64,000 nt of DNA. Origin: Oscheius dolichura. Lineage: Eukaryota; Nematoda; Chromadorea; Rhabditida; Rhabditidae. Where the stretch lies: NCBI GenBank assembly GCA_932521035.1, contig OW051497.1:8432001-8496000 (forward strand), written 5' to 3'. Positions 10,562 to 23,978 of the stretch are shown here, in pieces. The first letter of the stretch is position 1. The number at the start of each line of letters is the position of its first letter. The notes under the pieces are model-generated. The model had not been told where the DNA came from. It made no database searches and worked only from the letters and a program-made list of their open reading frames with translations. A program made the position numbers and the translations under genes.

Positions 10562-11252
10562 GCTATATTTCCTGAAAATTATGATTGAAAATAGTAAGAA
10601 AGTGGGAGAAAAGTGTTGTTCTAAGGCTCAAGCAGGTCGAAAGCATGCGATTTACTTTTTTTTGTTGACTTCTTAATTGATTTTCCAAATTTTTAAAGCG
10701 CGTGGCAAGTGCAAAAGCGTACCAAAACAACGCGAAACAATGTGAAAGCTGATCAGCTGATTGTAATATGACCGTGTTTACTTACCGTTTGTAGAGGAGT
10801 GCGTACTTGCGTCTTTTGATATCGTAGCCAAAATTGCCGTGACTAATAAAACGCCCGAATTTAACAGTTTAATCATAAACTTTAGTTAGTCTTATTTTCT
10901 CCAAGGGAAAGTGCTTGGAAATCGTTTCTAAAGAGCTCATAAGCAAGGCAGTAACAGTTACAAAATGCTAAATAATATCCAAAGCGTGTAATTGAAGATA
11001 AATAGAAAATGCAGTCGTGACTTTGAAAATGTCACGTTGACCAAGGCCTTGGAGAAAGGAGTAGAAAACAAAAAACATTGTTTTTATGTGAAAACTGTGA
11101 GCTCGTTTTTGAAGACGCTTTACAAAGAACGAAGAAGAGAACTTCACCAATTTCAAAGAAAGTTTTTCAAAAAAATAATATCGAATTTAAACATAATTTC
11201 AACATCTTTATTTGGCAGTGATCACTCGGAGATACAATGGAAAAGAAACCGG

Positions 11253-12738
11253 TTAATCACTATAAATGTTCCTGATATTCTGTATAAGAGCTTTGGTCAA
11301 ATCCTTCATGTCATCGGGCGTCACTTTCTGTTCATCTGCTTTCGCCAACTCAGAGAAATCCAATGGAACAGAGTATTGGAAGATGTTCCTCACAATTTCG
11401 AACGGGTAGAAAAGTTCATCAGCCGAGGTTCTTCTCCACACGTCGACTGCCAGATAGGTATCGCTTCGGTGAATCTTGATGTAACCATATCTCTTACGAC
11501 CCAGTTGTTCTTCCAGCTTGATAATCCAATAATCGTAGGTGATCTGAACGCAAGTGGGTTTTTTAAAGTGTGAACACAATATGTTACGTCTTTTTCATAG
11601 GATGGAAGGTGACTGTTGCCCAAGGCGACGTGTTTATGTGAGCAGATCAAAGTAGCTCCAGCATTTGCCAACCCGGCCTGATATTCGGGCATTTCGCCTG
11701 CTCTAAGTTGAGGGAAATAGAATTCGAAAAGAATTAACTTCTTGTAAAGAGTATTCCAATTCTGAAAAACTAAAATTTTTCTTTAATCTAACTATATGAC
11801 CTTTACGATAGCGGCAATCTGAATCCAAAAGGTTTCCAGGGGAAAATTCGTGACAACGCACATTTCCTTGCTACTGAGCAGGTTAGCCAAATTGAAGTCT
11901 CTTGCGTCTTGGTCAAATTTCAAGCAAACGCCGCGTAACTGGGTATCCTAAATGGAAATTATGATTATATACTGTAATTTGTGGTGTATAAGAATTCTAA
12001 ACAACACAAACTCGAAAAATGGTCACACCTGCAAGTATTGACTGTTCATTAGCTCCTCATTGTAATTGCCTACTTCGAGAGCCACTGATTTGAATTTTGA
12101 GAGCAAGAGTCCGAGACTCTCTCTGTCAATTCCCTTCACAGCCAAATAAAGCGAACGCGTCCCTTTCGCCACGTCAAGGAATAGATTAAGGCATCTGAGG
12201 AACTCCGGATAATGTTCATCTGGGACATGACCGTTATTCTAAAACAAAATTTTGTGTAAATTATAAATTTTTAAATATCCTACCACAAAAATAGAACCGA
12301 ATTTGAATCCAGAAATAGCTTCTCTAATTTTAGAAACATTGTCTTCGGTCATTTCGCACTGATACGTTATTTTCTGGCCGTTGCCTCCATAATTTATCAT
12401 TACAGAAGGTGCGCAAATACATGGTAGTGGAGCCTGTTAAAGAAGATTTTCAGAAAAAGGAAAAGAGGTCCACGGACCGATGTGTCATTAGCCGCTAATC
12501 TGATCTCGCTATTCGTAAAATAGAGGCAAATGTGTGCGTCGAGCGGTATATTTATTTTATCCCTGCTTCTTTCACACAGATCCTCTATTCTGCGACATGT
12601 TTGACGCAACCTTATATAGATTTCTGGCGATTGACACTAAAAAAAGATGAAATTCGATAGAAGAATATGGCTGTAGCCTACCTTTTGGACAACTTTTAGA
12701 AGAAGGTGCTCCATCAAGTGATACAAGTCAAAAGACAT
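11253..12738 (-). CDS. F-box-like protein, paralog B of a tandem pair
   Basis: It starts at 12738 (MSFDLYHLMEHLLLKVVQK, exon 12738-12682), then CQSPEIYIRLRQTCRRIEDL. Together these look like an F-box (Leu-rich helix, then LRxTCRR). Later exons encode CEMTEDNVSKIREAISGF, ALEVGNYNEELMNS, CVVTNFPLETFW and IVKNWNTLYKKLILFEF. The end is NIRNIYSD-stop. Every block has a counterpart in the neighbouring gene at 13231-15175. The late FW...NW...L...F pattern recalls F-box-associated domains of nematode F-box proteins, which select substrates for SCF ubiquitin ligases. The F-box call rests on pattern only; the rest of the protein is unrecognised. Confidence 0.6.
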
Positions 12739-13230
12739 TCTGATCTAGCCAATATGCAGCGGATCGATTCGGTTCATCGAACGACTTTCAAGTCTCCTGC
12801 CTCTGGCAATTGGGAGAACCGCTGTAAGACGTTTATCAAAAAAGTCCCGCTGAAAAACAAAAAAGAAAAGATAGTTTTCCTACCAGATGAATACTCGTCG
12901 CTCAAATAACAGTAAAATATTAAATTAGGTTTAATTGAAATTGTACCGGGAAAATGAGATAAATAATACCGGATAAGTATACCCGAATTAGACGAAAACA
13001 AAATTGCACAAAACTAAACAATGAAAGAACAGTGGGGGATTATGCCTAGGCACAGGAGTCATGGGTGAGAAATTCAACAGGGAAGGACAACATTCCCAAA
13101 CAACAACAAAGATCATGAGAGAGATACCAGTAGGTAAGTAACAGTGCTCAAAAGGGAAAGAAGATACCCTGATAAAGTAGAGAAAAACAAACGGAATGGC
13201 AGAACAAAATGGGAAGACAAGACAGAAATC

Positions 13231-15175
13231 TTACAATTCCATCTGATGAGGAACAGCGGCTATCGGCTTCGTGTACCAATTTTTGTACAAAGAATAGATT
13301 ACCCATAGGTATCTAGTAAAGTCCTCCGCAGAGCGGCCTTCCATTTCTTTGAATCCCGAGAGGTCCACGGGGATACAAGGGACCACGTCCAGCAGGATTT
13401 GATAAAAATAGTCGAGGCCAGTCGGAGTGGCTCTCGTTAAGTCGAGATAAAAGTTATCCTGTGTCACCCACAACATGATGAATGCCCATTTACCCATACG
13501 GTCATTTAATTCAATGATATAATGCTGCAGGACCTAAAGGAAGAGGTGATGTTTTGTCAGTTGTATAAATGCAGAGAATTGCTAGTTTTCAACATACTCG
13601 AAAAGAACTATTCCAGACCAGTATTCCATCGACCAGTATAACTTGGGGAAATATTCCAAGATTATGTGCATTGATGTCTGTGCAAATTGAAAATAATTTG
13701 ACGATTTCATAATTCTCCTCCGTTGGATGAACAGAACTAATAAATTGAAAATTCTCGAGATTGACATATTCCTTCCAATTCTGCAAGAATTAAAAATATC
13801 AAAGCCCTTCAAAAGTAATACCTTCATAATGTACTCGATATCCGGCCAGAACTTTTTCATCGGGTAATTATTCAACACAACATGTCTTTTGTTCTTTAAC
13901 ATTCCAACGACGTTTGCCTCTTTGGGGGTGTTCCCACAGTCGAGGCTGATGGCCTTTATACAAGGATTCTACAAGAAGAAAAAGGTAAGTAAGTGCTAAA
14001 CAACATGAATTACTTGAAAAATCGGGTCTTATTATTACCACAATCGACGGCATGTAGGTGAGAGACCTTCAACTTTGTAGCCAGAATAGAAACCATTCTC
14101 TGGATCACATTTGACGCATACAACGTTCGGGCCTTCATTCCATCAATGGCACTCGTGAAAGGACCAACCCGGGCGAGGTATTCCAGATCATTTGCTTCAT
14201 TCATCTGGACAACTATTTCAAAAAATACAGTAACGGACTAACCATGAGGACGATTGGAAAAAAAAGGCCACAGATTGCCTCTCGAATTAAAGGAACATTT
14301 TCTTCGGTCATCTCGACCTCAAAGTGTGCTCCTCCATCGACACTTATACCCCCAAAACCAATAGAGACAACGTATCGTCCGTTCTAAAAAAATACGGCAA
14401 ATTAATTAATAGATGGTGACATACGTTTTTAATCAAGGTAATGTATGCGTTTGTAGCTAATACATTTAAGGAGCGCCTATACTTCTCACAAAACGCCTGT
14501 GCATTTCTACAGGAACGGCGAAAGCGATTGAAAGCAACTGGATTCATCTGAAAATGGAATTTTTTTCTTTCATTCAAAATCCTAGTCTCCCCCTGTGCGG
14601 CTGTTAACCCACTTCTCTCCGTCATCTACCGGCAGAAGCAGTTGCTGCAACTACAACAACTACATGGCTGATTATGGATGTGGAATTCCAAGAGCGGGAG
14701 ACTCGTGTGGGCCATCTCCACTGGTTCCTCAACGCTGCGGCCCAATACCGTCTATCTCCTGCTCATAGGATCGTAGGACAGGTAGGCGAGGGCTGATGCG
14801 CCGAGCCAACCGCGGCCGTCCGACGTCTACGCCGCAAACTGATGTGCAACGACACCCATAGGATGAAGGATCTAAGACGAGGGGTTTAGTTCTAATGTGA
14901 GCAGGAAATATATAATGCCTAGGTCGAACCGCAAATGCGCGCGAATCGTCAACTGGTTTATACTCCGTAGGCACGGATTTTATCCTAAGATCGTGTTTCC
15001 GTGATACATCTTTTTCTTATGATTAAAAACAAAACTAGAAAACGTTTCTCTGTGAGATAGTATTATAAGACTTCGTCAATACCTTTTCCGTAAAAGACCC
15101 CTTGACAAGACATACCTTGTTAAGGCTTTCAATCGTGTTTTCCACATTCAGAAGTAAGAACGAAAAGCCAGCCAT
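13231..15175 (-). CDS. F-box-like protein, paralog A of a tandem pair
   Basis: The probable first exon is 15175-15116 (MAGFSFLLLNVENTIESLNK, donor GTATGT). A ~570 bp intron follows, then MNPVAFNRFRRSCRNAQAF. The exon boundary falls at the same place and phase as in paralog B. Further shared blocks are VEMTEENVPLIREAICGL, VVLNNYPMKKFW, IMKNWKEYVNLENFQF and, near the end, VPCIPVDLSGF. The end is VPHQMEL-stop at 13231. Homology to paralog B is clear across the protein although identity is low, so the duplication is old. The role is inferred as an F-box adaptor; the substrate is unknown. Rapidly diverging tandem F-box genes are usual in nematodes. Confidence 0.58.
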
Positions 15176-15532
15176 TTTCCTGAAGAGATAAACAATAAAA
15201 ATAGTACAATGAAAAGTGAAGTACCTCAGGACGAATTCGATACGCAATAGCTGTAGACGAACGGCGGACGAGCTTCCCAGGCAACAACTCTATGGGCACT
15301 GCGTTCACTAGTATCAATCAATACTAGTCTGCGATGCGGCCCGTACGCGCTTCCCTCCTTACCGGTGTTATTGAGGAAAAGGGTAACAACACGTTGAGAC
15401 GTTGTAAACAGATCTGACCTCGCGCAGATTTCAAATGATGGGCAGAGGGGCAAAAAGAGGCAAGCGCTTTATGAAGACAATTGTATTCAATGGGAAAATG
15501 GTTTATCCTCTCTTTCACAAAGAAGAATTGTA

Positions 15533-16476
15533 TCACCAGACGGTTCTCAGCGTCTCCAATTCATTGAGAATTTGTTTATCAGCCATACATCCGTCCAGAA
15601 ACTCTTGCCGAGTAATCTTCCCATCTCTGTTTTTATCCAAACTCTGGAAAATTCTTTGTAAACGGGAGATATTGTGAACAACCTGGAATTTATGCCTGAT
15701 ATGACGCCTTAGTGATACAGGAAACAGTTTATCCTTGAAGTAGTGGCATCCTATCATAGAATACATTGCTCTAAAGGTTATAGAATGGATTTTTATAGAA
15801 TAATAACCTGCACACGGTGAAATAGTCCTCTTCTGTTATATATCCCTTATGTTTCGAGTCATATAAATCGAATAGCCAATCTAGGCGTTGTTCTAATGTT
15901 CCTTTCACAAACATGGAGAGAATTTGAACGAATTCCTGAAAAACTAGGATTTGAAAAGGGGATAGCCTTACTGAGAAGCTGATTCGCCCATTATCATCAT
16001 CGTCAAATGTGTTGAAAATAAGATCAGCATATTCTGAAGCATCTGAAACCTTTCGTGTTCAGAAATATAATATTTGCCCACCTGAATTGCGACAAATGTT
16101 GAAAAATCCTCTATATATCTGAACAAATTGCTGACGGGAAACGTAGCCGTTTGGGCAATTCTTCAAATTCAAGTAAAAAATAAACGTCAAGAGTTCCTAC
16201 TTGTTTAAAACATTGATAAAGATATTTTAATTCTTTTTCTGAGAAATGAGTCTGCTCCGTTAACAAATGAAGGCTTTCCGGCTTGTATCGGAGCTTCTGG
16301 TCGTCCAATTCTTTTTGAAGAGCAGTTTCAACATTTTCGCTTACTGAAGCCAAATAAATAATGTGTAAAAGAGGACTTACTCCCGAAAGCTGACATTTTC
16401 CTCCGGACATCTTTAGTGTTAAAGGCACCCATAGTGCTTCAGGTGCAACTGACTGGCCGACTGTGAAACACGACAC
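15533..16476 (-). CDS. KChIP/neuronal calcium sensor-like EF-hand protein
   Basis: Six exons. The core begins RYKPESLHLLTEQTHFSEKE, the signature of Kv-channel-interacting proteins. A degenerate first EF-hand (NCPNGYVSRQQF) follows, then EF-hands with loops DDDDNGRIS (near 16000), DSKHKGYIT (near 15850) and DKNRDGKIT (near 15640). The end is LETLRTVW-stop. The first EF loop lacks calcium ligands, as usual in this family. The third loop also departs from consensus (S, K and H early in the loop). Such proteins bind the cytoplasmic N-terminus of Kv4 channels, or act in related calcium signalling. The extreme N-terminal exon (MSCFTVGQ...) is uncertain because its donor phase does not match the next acceptor. 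Confidence 0.82.
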
Positions 16477-17007
16477 CTTTCGGACAGCAGATTACATCTT
16501 ATCCTATTGGCAGGTTGAGCGTATCACAAAGCTTTTCCTTGGCACCAGGCCTATTTCTTCTCTCTTCTAAAAGAATTCAACTGTGAACGTCACATTCTCT
16601 CCTGTGAAAGGGGCACGCACTTAGTGAACAACAACATTTGTCTCAAGGTTCCCTTTAACGTTTTCTAGCAAATCTACTGCTTCCGATAATTTTAACACCC
16701 CCGCTCCAGTTGAAAAAAGCGTGGTAGACTGCAATAAAGAGTAGAATCACACAGAATTTATTGTACTATGAATCTCATCAGAATAACCTCAATTTCATCA
16801 GCCATTTCGACGATCTAAAGCTGGAACAATGGTTTTTTTTGCGTAAAAAGGGTGAAAATATATAATAACAGCAGAAAAAGACCATACTATGCATGTATTC
16901 CACAGGGAAGGATTGATATTGGTTAAAGGAGGTAAACACGGTCCTTGAGATTATAAAAACAAATGCCTATAACAAGAGAAAAAAGTAACAGAATATATAC
17001 ATATGGC

Positions 17008-18416
17008 TTATGGAGCATCAGCGTTTTTATCCTCATTTTCTGTCCAGTTGGCGTCTCCGACCCGGTCCAGGGGAGTTAGCTGCAGTTCTACCCGTTCTCG
17101 CTCATTTATTGCTATTAGCCGGTTGCGACGCTCTTGTTCTCTGAAAATCCTTCAAATAAAAAAGGAACGCGTTTTGTTATCTTACCTGCTTCTTTTCGAC
17201 TTCTGTTGGAGTTGTCTCATCTCCATATACGTGTAAATGGCAGCTGGAAGGGTGCCGAACTGAAAGAAAGTGAAGAGTGACTTTGTTGATTGAAAAGACG
17301 GGAGCTGACGCTTGTTTCAAAGACTTTAAAACGGATGTTTAAGAGAATTTCAAGGAAAGCGGCATTCTTATCGCATTAGTAATTCTGTTTCAACTATAAG
17401 CCAGTGAATATACTGGCTAAGGATGTTATAAACCTGGTTTATACACAACAAAACGTTTAGAAGAGCCTACCTCGATAATAATTAGAATTACAGATAAGAA
17501 GTTGACTACCCGAATGTGGAAGAACAACCAATTTACAAATACTTCATAGCATCCCTGAATGCAACATCAAAAAACTCGTCATTCATGTTTCCTACCCGCT
17601 CATAAATATGCAGGTCCTCATTCCTAAGCTTCCCACAATTTTGCATAGCTTCCCTATCAGTGAAGAAGTTTGTATCACAACATGAATCCAGAACAAATTC
17701 ATTTTGCGGGTTATAGATTGAATAATACCAATCCTGCGGACCGTCGACTCCACAACATTTCAGCTGAAAATAGAGAAAATAGAAAGAAGCGGTTGTTTCT
17801 TACAGTGCTCTGCAGCTGTCCCCAGGCATAGCTCAATTCCATCTTCCTCCCGGCAACGGTGTACACGAATGAGCTGTTAACATTTCTCAAGAGATCATTT
17901 CTAACATGTTCAGACGCTCCTTCCTAGAAAAAAACATATGGTTCTTTTTATTTCTCGAGGATGGGAACCTTATGGACGAGGCCGACTATCCCTGTCACTG
18001 CTTGAACATTACCAAGAAGAATAACAAACCCAATAAACTGAAAAGGGAAAAGATAATATAAAAATTAGAAGAAAGGACTTACCGAGAGAAGAAGAACCGG
18101 ATTCCTTAGCCAAAGACTAATTATTCCGACTATTGAAATTATACAGATAGTTGCTCCCGTAAAACAACACAACCCAGCAGCGGAAAAAGCTAAAAAGACA
18201 CTATAATAATAGAAAAATAAGAAATACCCGAGTAAGAAGTAGGCGTAAGCTCTAAAAATGAGTTTCTATCTATGTACAGCCATATTCCTATGCCGATAGA
18301 CGCCAATCCGGCCGCCTAAAGTCGCCACTTTCTATTTTAAAAGAATAACTCACCAAAAATATTATATCTGTGATGAAGAAGATCTTCACTCGTTTGTCGT
18401 ACTCCCATCTCAACAT
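17008..18416 (-). CDS. Tetraspanin
   Basis: Nine exons starting at 18416 (MLRWEYDKRVKIFF). TM1 is followed by GIGIWLYIDRNSFLE, then TM2 (AAGLCCFTGATICIISI) and TM3 (FIGFVILLGNVQAVTGI). The large extracellular loop carries LKCCGVDGPQDW (the CCG motif), LDSCCD, MQNCG and a final Cys in GCYEVF, six cysteines in all. TM4 is VVNFLSVILIII. The tail is short, charged and cytoplasmic, and ends KNADAP-stop. Order, CCG and cysteine count are diagnostic. Tetraspanins organise membrane microdomains with integrins and proteases. The tail ELQLTPLDRVGDANW has no clear PDZ ligand. The subfamily was not determined. Confidence 0.92.
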
Positions 18417-21400
18417 TTTATACCATAAAATATCTGAAAATCAAAGAATATTAGGCGAAAAATAAGGAAATAAGAAAATTGGAAGTTGAAAAAATGTTCT
18501 CGAGACCCGCGCGGCGGTTGCGCGGAGCGGTCTTGGACACCTAATAACCGTGCTCTACGCACACAAGGTCAGTGAAAGGGAAACTGTCGCTGAACCGTTT
18601 GTATTAATGTTCACCTCAAGGAGAGATTTCTTGATCGGGCAACCGATATTAACTGGCAGATGGTATTTTTTGGAAAAGGTCCGACACAGTGACATCAGAA
18701 AATGCCCGGAAGTAGTTAGACGGTTCTCTAGTCTAGTTCGAGTCATCCCACTCTGACTCGAGGTGAACATACACGAAAATGTTAATCCTTTTCCTTGAAT
18801 TCATAGCCAGCCTACACATTTCAGGGCTTCTTGTTGCCACGGGATTAGTTGCCCTACTGTTATCCCTCCGGATCTCGCTTTTATAAATTTTTGGGATTGT
18901 TATTATACAGACGCTGTCTACAAGACATCACTTACTGTCATGTGATATATTTCCATTATATCCGGTACGGCTTTCATTCGCGGCTTGACCTTTCCGGATC
19001 TCTTTCATCCTGTTATCCCGTGGTTGAGGCCTATGGGCACCCTCTAACACTCAAATATCTAACACAGCCGATACATACTAATGTTTTTAATGGTTATATT
19101 CTATGATTCTTTTGTACAATATATGTAAAAGCTTTATGGGAGGGGATTCTCAAGAACAATCGTCAAAGTGCAGATACCCATGAAGCACTTTGGGAACTTC
19201 TTCTTCACCAAATAAAGCCAAAATAAATCATTTCGCTTTTAACAGAGAGGGCTTCCTGTTTTTTAATATCAATGACATAAAGTTGAAACAAAGCGATTCT
19301 CTTTCTTGAACGAACCAAATTTTTAAGAAGCAGTATTCTTTAGTCTCAAAAAGAACGGATCTTTTATGTTGATCTGGTAGATCCCAGAAAATCTCTTCCA
19401 ACCCGCTTTCCCCTCTTTTTAATCCTTTCAAACACAACAACCATCTGCGGATTGGCTTAAAGCGAAGGTGGAAAGAGCCGGACATGGAAGGATTAGCGAA
19501 GGTATTCGAAAATAAACCAAAACATTAGCTCGAAGAATTCTTTGAATCTTCCGGGCCGATCATAAAACTTGTTGACCTTATTTAGTGTTAAAATGATTCA
19601 TGGCCAGGGAGTTTAGGATTAATAGCAGCAGGTTTTCTGCCCCAAGCGCCCGCTCCTTGGATTCGCTGGGAGCATTACCTCATTCAAATCGCAGGTGTCT
19701 TGTCGATAGCCTCCAGGCCCGTGCCTCCTTCTTACACCTAACTCATCTTCGCCATAAAAAACATCAAGTCATTACACCCCGGGGCCCCGGTGTCTAGGGC
19801 TCTTCATATCTATATTCTACCAGTTTGTATGCAAATAATTGGACAATGTTTCTCATCGCATAGTGTGTTCGTTGTTCGTTTTGAGCCCTGTTTGAATCCA
19901 AAGGGCCGTTAAATATGCGGCTCTTTGTGTTTCTGTTTGTTTTTCATCCTGCGACGACCAATGCCGCTCTGCATATATTTCCAAAAGTCACCTCCTTTTA
20001 AACTGTTGCCATTTGTATCGTCTAGGAATGGCAACCAAAGATGACCAATGAACCAAGAGTCCCCCAAGTTAACCGCATACAACAATATTTGCCCAAAAGT
20101 GCTCCGGCTTTTGATGAATTTAATGGATCACGCCTTCTTAGAAGACGGCTTAGCTTTGTTCACTCCCGAGGATAAGCTGTACAAGCCACTCTCGTCACAT
20201 TAACATCTATCCAAGTAAAAACTGGTGCAATGTGCAATATGAAGGGATATCATGTGGCACACATCGCCTCTCTCAATTTCGGTGAGGTCATGCTGAGTGA
20301 CCTTGCGGAGGTAGCGGACAAACCTCTTGCACCAACGCGCGCATATCACTTCATGTAAAATTTTACCCGGTCACCTATATTTCTTGTACTTTTTCTTGGA
20401 TTTCCGAAGACCTTTTGGAGATACGTTGATAACGATATACGACGCTAGTGAAGCCCTACAGCCCCTCGGCAGACTCATTGTCTATTTGAATTTTTGATCG
20501 AAAAGGGGCACTGCCAATGGATGTATCCTGGTACATGGGAGCTCCTGTATTGCAAAGGGTCGTGCTTGGTTGGTGTGCTATCTTTGGTTAGTCGAGGGGT
20601 CAGCGGCCGCGGATTCTCGCGCCCTCAGCCTTGTCAAACAATGGCTGCGAGCGCCCGCCAATTACCTCACAGTTCATCGTATCGATCTCCGAAAACAACT
20701 GATCAGTCCCTCCTTAACATCCCTTTTTGTTTATTTCCCTATTCAAGACCCTGTTCTATATGCCAAAAAACCCCAAGTTGGCAAAAACAGACAGGCCTTT
20801 GACTGTTTGTTCTGTAATGGAAAAGGCAACAGCCTGACCCCGAGACGGGCGTCGTCATTGTTCAAATGCAGATGCACCTGTCTTACTCTCCCCGCTATGG
20901 CTTATGTGTTGACCAGTTCCATTACGCATACCTTTGAAAGAAAGAAACCCATGGGAACGTCCTCATCATCACTTTTCTTATAATTAGAGCGTACTTTTTA
21001 GGTTACGGGGGAGGAGGTGATGCTAGGGAAATTGACTGCAGTGACGAATGTTTTGTCTCCAATATGACAGCTGACACTGTCCGAACACGTATAACATTGC
21101 CCTCAGCTTCCCCTTCCCCCGGATCGGTTTGATATCCTTTTGATTTAGCTCCTCTTGCACTTTTAATAAATGCCACTATTCCTCCACTCAAGTTCATCAG
21201 CTGGAGGGTTGGCCAATCTTTGCGCTATATCAATTTCCTCATCACCTTTGCGTGATACCCTTTTCTACCTCCCTCGACGTTTATTGGAAAAATGTTTTGC
21301 TCTGCTTCTCTTTACGAAGAAACAGAAAATTATAGCGTGTGGTTTTGATGAAAATAATATCAAAAGAATCGACACACGCAGCCGCAGAGATTACACTCGA

Positions 21401-23978
21401 AGATCTACACTTCGCGCCTGTTTAGCCCTTCCGGAATGGTCATTTCTCTTGTCTCCCGGTTTATTCTCTGCTTCATCTCCCCCTGTCCAGCCTCTCTCTC
21501 TCTCTCTGTGTGGCTTTTATGTGTGGCTGTTATCCTAGAAAAGGGATTTATTGGAACGAACGCACTGACGGATTATCGATCCACCATAACCTCCTTTCAC
21601 CCACGCCCATCTCTTTCTGCACCGGTCAATCTCTTTCTCTGGTCAGCGCGGTTAAACATCGTCATTGGCAGAGTGACAGGGACCACGTCAGCCTTTAAAC
21701 TTTAGGACTTCCTTTGCACTCTCGACTCTCCTCTATTCAATGAAGAAGAACACACGCCTGTGGACCCATATTTCCATGCAAACGATGCCGTTTGATTGAT
21801 TTGTTGCAATGGCAAGATGGGGGATAATTGACCAACCGCAAAATTTGGTGTTCAGCCGACTAGAAAAGAGGAAGAGGAACTTATCTGCACATATTTTCTT
21901 TTATTGCAACACATCTGTACTCGTCGGGGGTGCGCCTCTTGCCTTTCTCCGCCTCTCGTGTTTGGGGTAACCCCGATCGTCTCCACTAGTACGATCGAGC
22001 CCAATTATGAGCTCATATTGGTCCCACTGTAGTGGCATACACCTGCTTTCCTTTATAATCTTTTTGATGCACCGATTACCTCCAGCTTCTCCAGTTCTTA
22101 TTCACCTAGGTAACGGAGCACCTATTTTTAAAGATTGTACTTTTTTGGAGCGGGAGGGAGACATCCTCGTGACTTCTATCACCTTCTCCTCATGTGCATC
22201 CTGAACTCTGGACTACATCATATCCGGAGCCAGTGCCCTTTCCGTAGTTTATCCCATTCTCTCCCCTTTTCGCCTTCCCTCTCTCTCTCTTACTCAATCG
22301 TATCTCCCTGTTCAATGAAAAATTGGCAAACGTCTGCTTTATAGCTGAAGATGTCTGCTGAGCTCATTAATAATATTCCGAGGCCAATCTAGCCGAAAGC
22401 CTCAGGATTTTGGTTTCATCCTATTTCAATTTAAATGTTGGATATTCTAAAAGAGAGCGGGAAAAGTTCTTTTGCTCGGAGGCGGGCTCCTTATCTATTT
22501 CTTATCGGTGCCCTGTCACCGGGGTAGTGGCTAGACCTCTAGCAACTTTTCCCCGAGTCCCGTTCGACAATAACAACCCCATCTCATAGTTATCGTCGAT
22601 CTTTTACCACACCTTCCACCGATTGCAAGGTCATCTCTAACACTCTTCCCCCTTTGGATCACGTTGTTTCTCTCTCTAGGTTCGACTCTTTGCCCTGGGG
22701 GCGCCAAAAAAGAAAGAGCGAGAGAGGGATACTCTGTAGACACACAGGTATGGGTGACTATGTGAGGCTAAAACGCGCGCGGAAACTGGATTGCGACGCC
22801 TTGCTATCGGCGCGCGCAGGCCAGAGCACTCCGTAACCACCTTCCATGCAAGCCAAAGTCACCTTTGACCTAAGATTTGGCTGAGTGGGCTGAACTACAT
22901 ACACTTGTAGTAGACTGTGACCCTTCTGACCCGCTCCTGGCGTCATCTCTATTTCTCCGAATTTCTATACGGTATCAGGGGCCCTGCTCAGGACCGCCCA
23001 AAATCAATGCCCCTCGTCATAAATGAAATCTACAATTTGTAACATGCTACGTTATCACGACCCCTTGCTAATCCCCCACCTTTTCACGGATTTTCATTTT
23101 CCCATTTCGCGAAAAGAAGTAACATTGCCAAAAGATTCTTTCGTTCCAAACCTGATCCCGCCTCGGCCGTTCCTTTGCGCTTCCGCCGTCTCCCGAGAAA
23201 CATTTTTCAATTACAAAAGCGACAAAAGCCTTGTCTCTTATCTTTAGCGATTTGCTGTCTCTCTTTCGATGTTTTCTCACAGTTTGTGATTTCCCAGGGT
23301 TAATATCCGCGTCGGACCGATGGACCTACTTTTTAGCCTGGTTTTGTCGAGAAAGATCTCGTCTTATTTTGTTGCTAGTCTAGAATAGAAGACCTTGAAA
23401 CTGCATAGATAAGGGAAGTAAAACTTACTTCTTCAATTGGATTGTATTAAACGGGCCATCGTATTGGAGAATACGTAAGCGACCGTGCTTTAGTACATTA
23501 TTTACCAGATATCCTTACCACTTGCCCTTTTTCATATCCTATCAAGAATGCTTCGCTTTCAAATTCCTACCAGTCGCTGAATGTTTCCTTATCTTTCTTA
23601 TACATTCTTCCCGAAGAGTTTCCCTCCTCACATTTCATAATTATTTCATCCAAAAATAGTAAAATTCGGCTGTTCAATTCATGATAATCCCCTAATTGCA
23701 TAATGTTATAAAGTCCACTTGAATGGCCAAGAAAAGAGAAGTCAATGCTGGCCACTTATCTTTAGCGCAATCTTCCCCTTCGTTCATTGATTTGACAAAC
23801 GCAACTACCTCATCAAAAATTTTTCAACAATGTTAAAAAATAGTAAAAGTTTCAGGCCAAATCGTATGCTAGTCAGAAATCGACAGTAGCCGTCTTCCTC
23901 CTTGAACCGGGGCATAAACTCTTTTGCCTAAGGTAAGAAACGATCTTCTGGTGAAGTAAACCCCCCTTTTCAGGTAGC
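18417..23978. other. Gene-poor region upstream of the Pygopus-like gene
   Basis: 5.5 kb without a model that I can support. ORFs up to 137 codons (20570-20983) occur but lack recognised motifs, splice partners or signal peptides. Short CT-rich simple repeats lie near 21495 and 22280. The last part (TTTTCAG at 23967-23973, six bases before the ATG) implies a spliced or trans-spliced leader. It probably holds 5' UTR exons and regulatory DNA. Confidence 0.5.

Noticed and set aside
18780..18896. Short hydrophobic ORF starting MLILFLEF
   Set aside because: 35 codons with no context; could arise by chance in T-rich DNA.
20494..20983. Overlapping 102- and 137-codon ORFs
   Set aside because: Two frames are open over the same DNA with no motif, splice signal or signal peptide to choose either.
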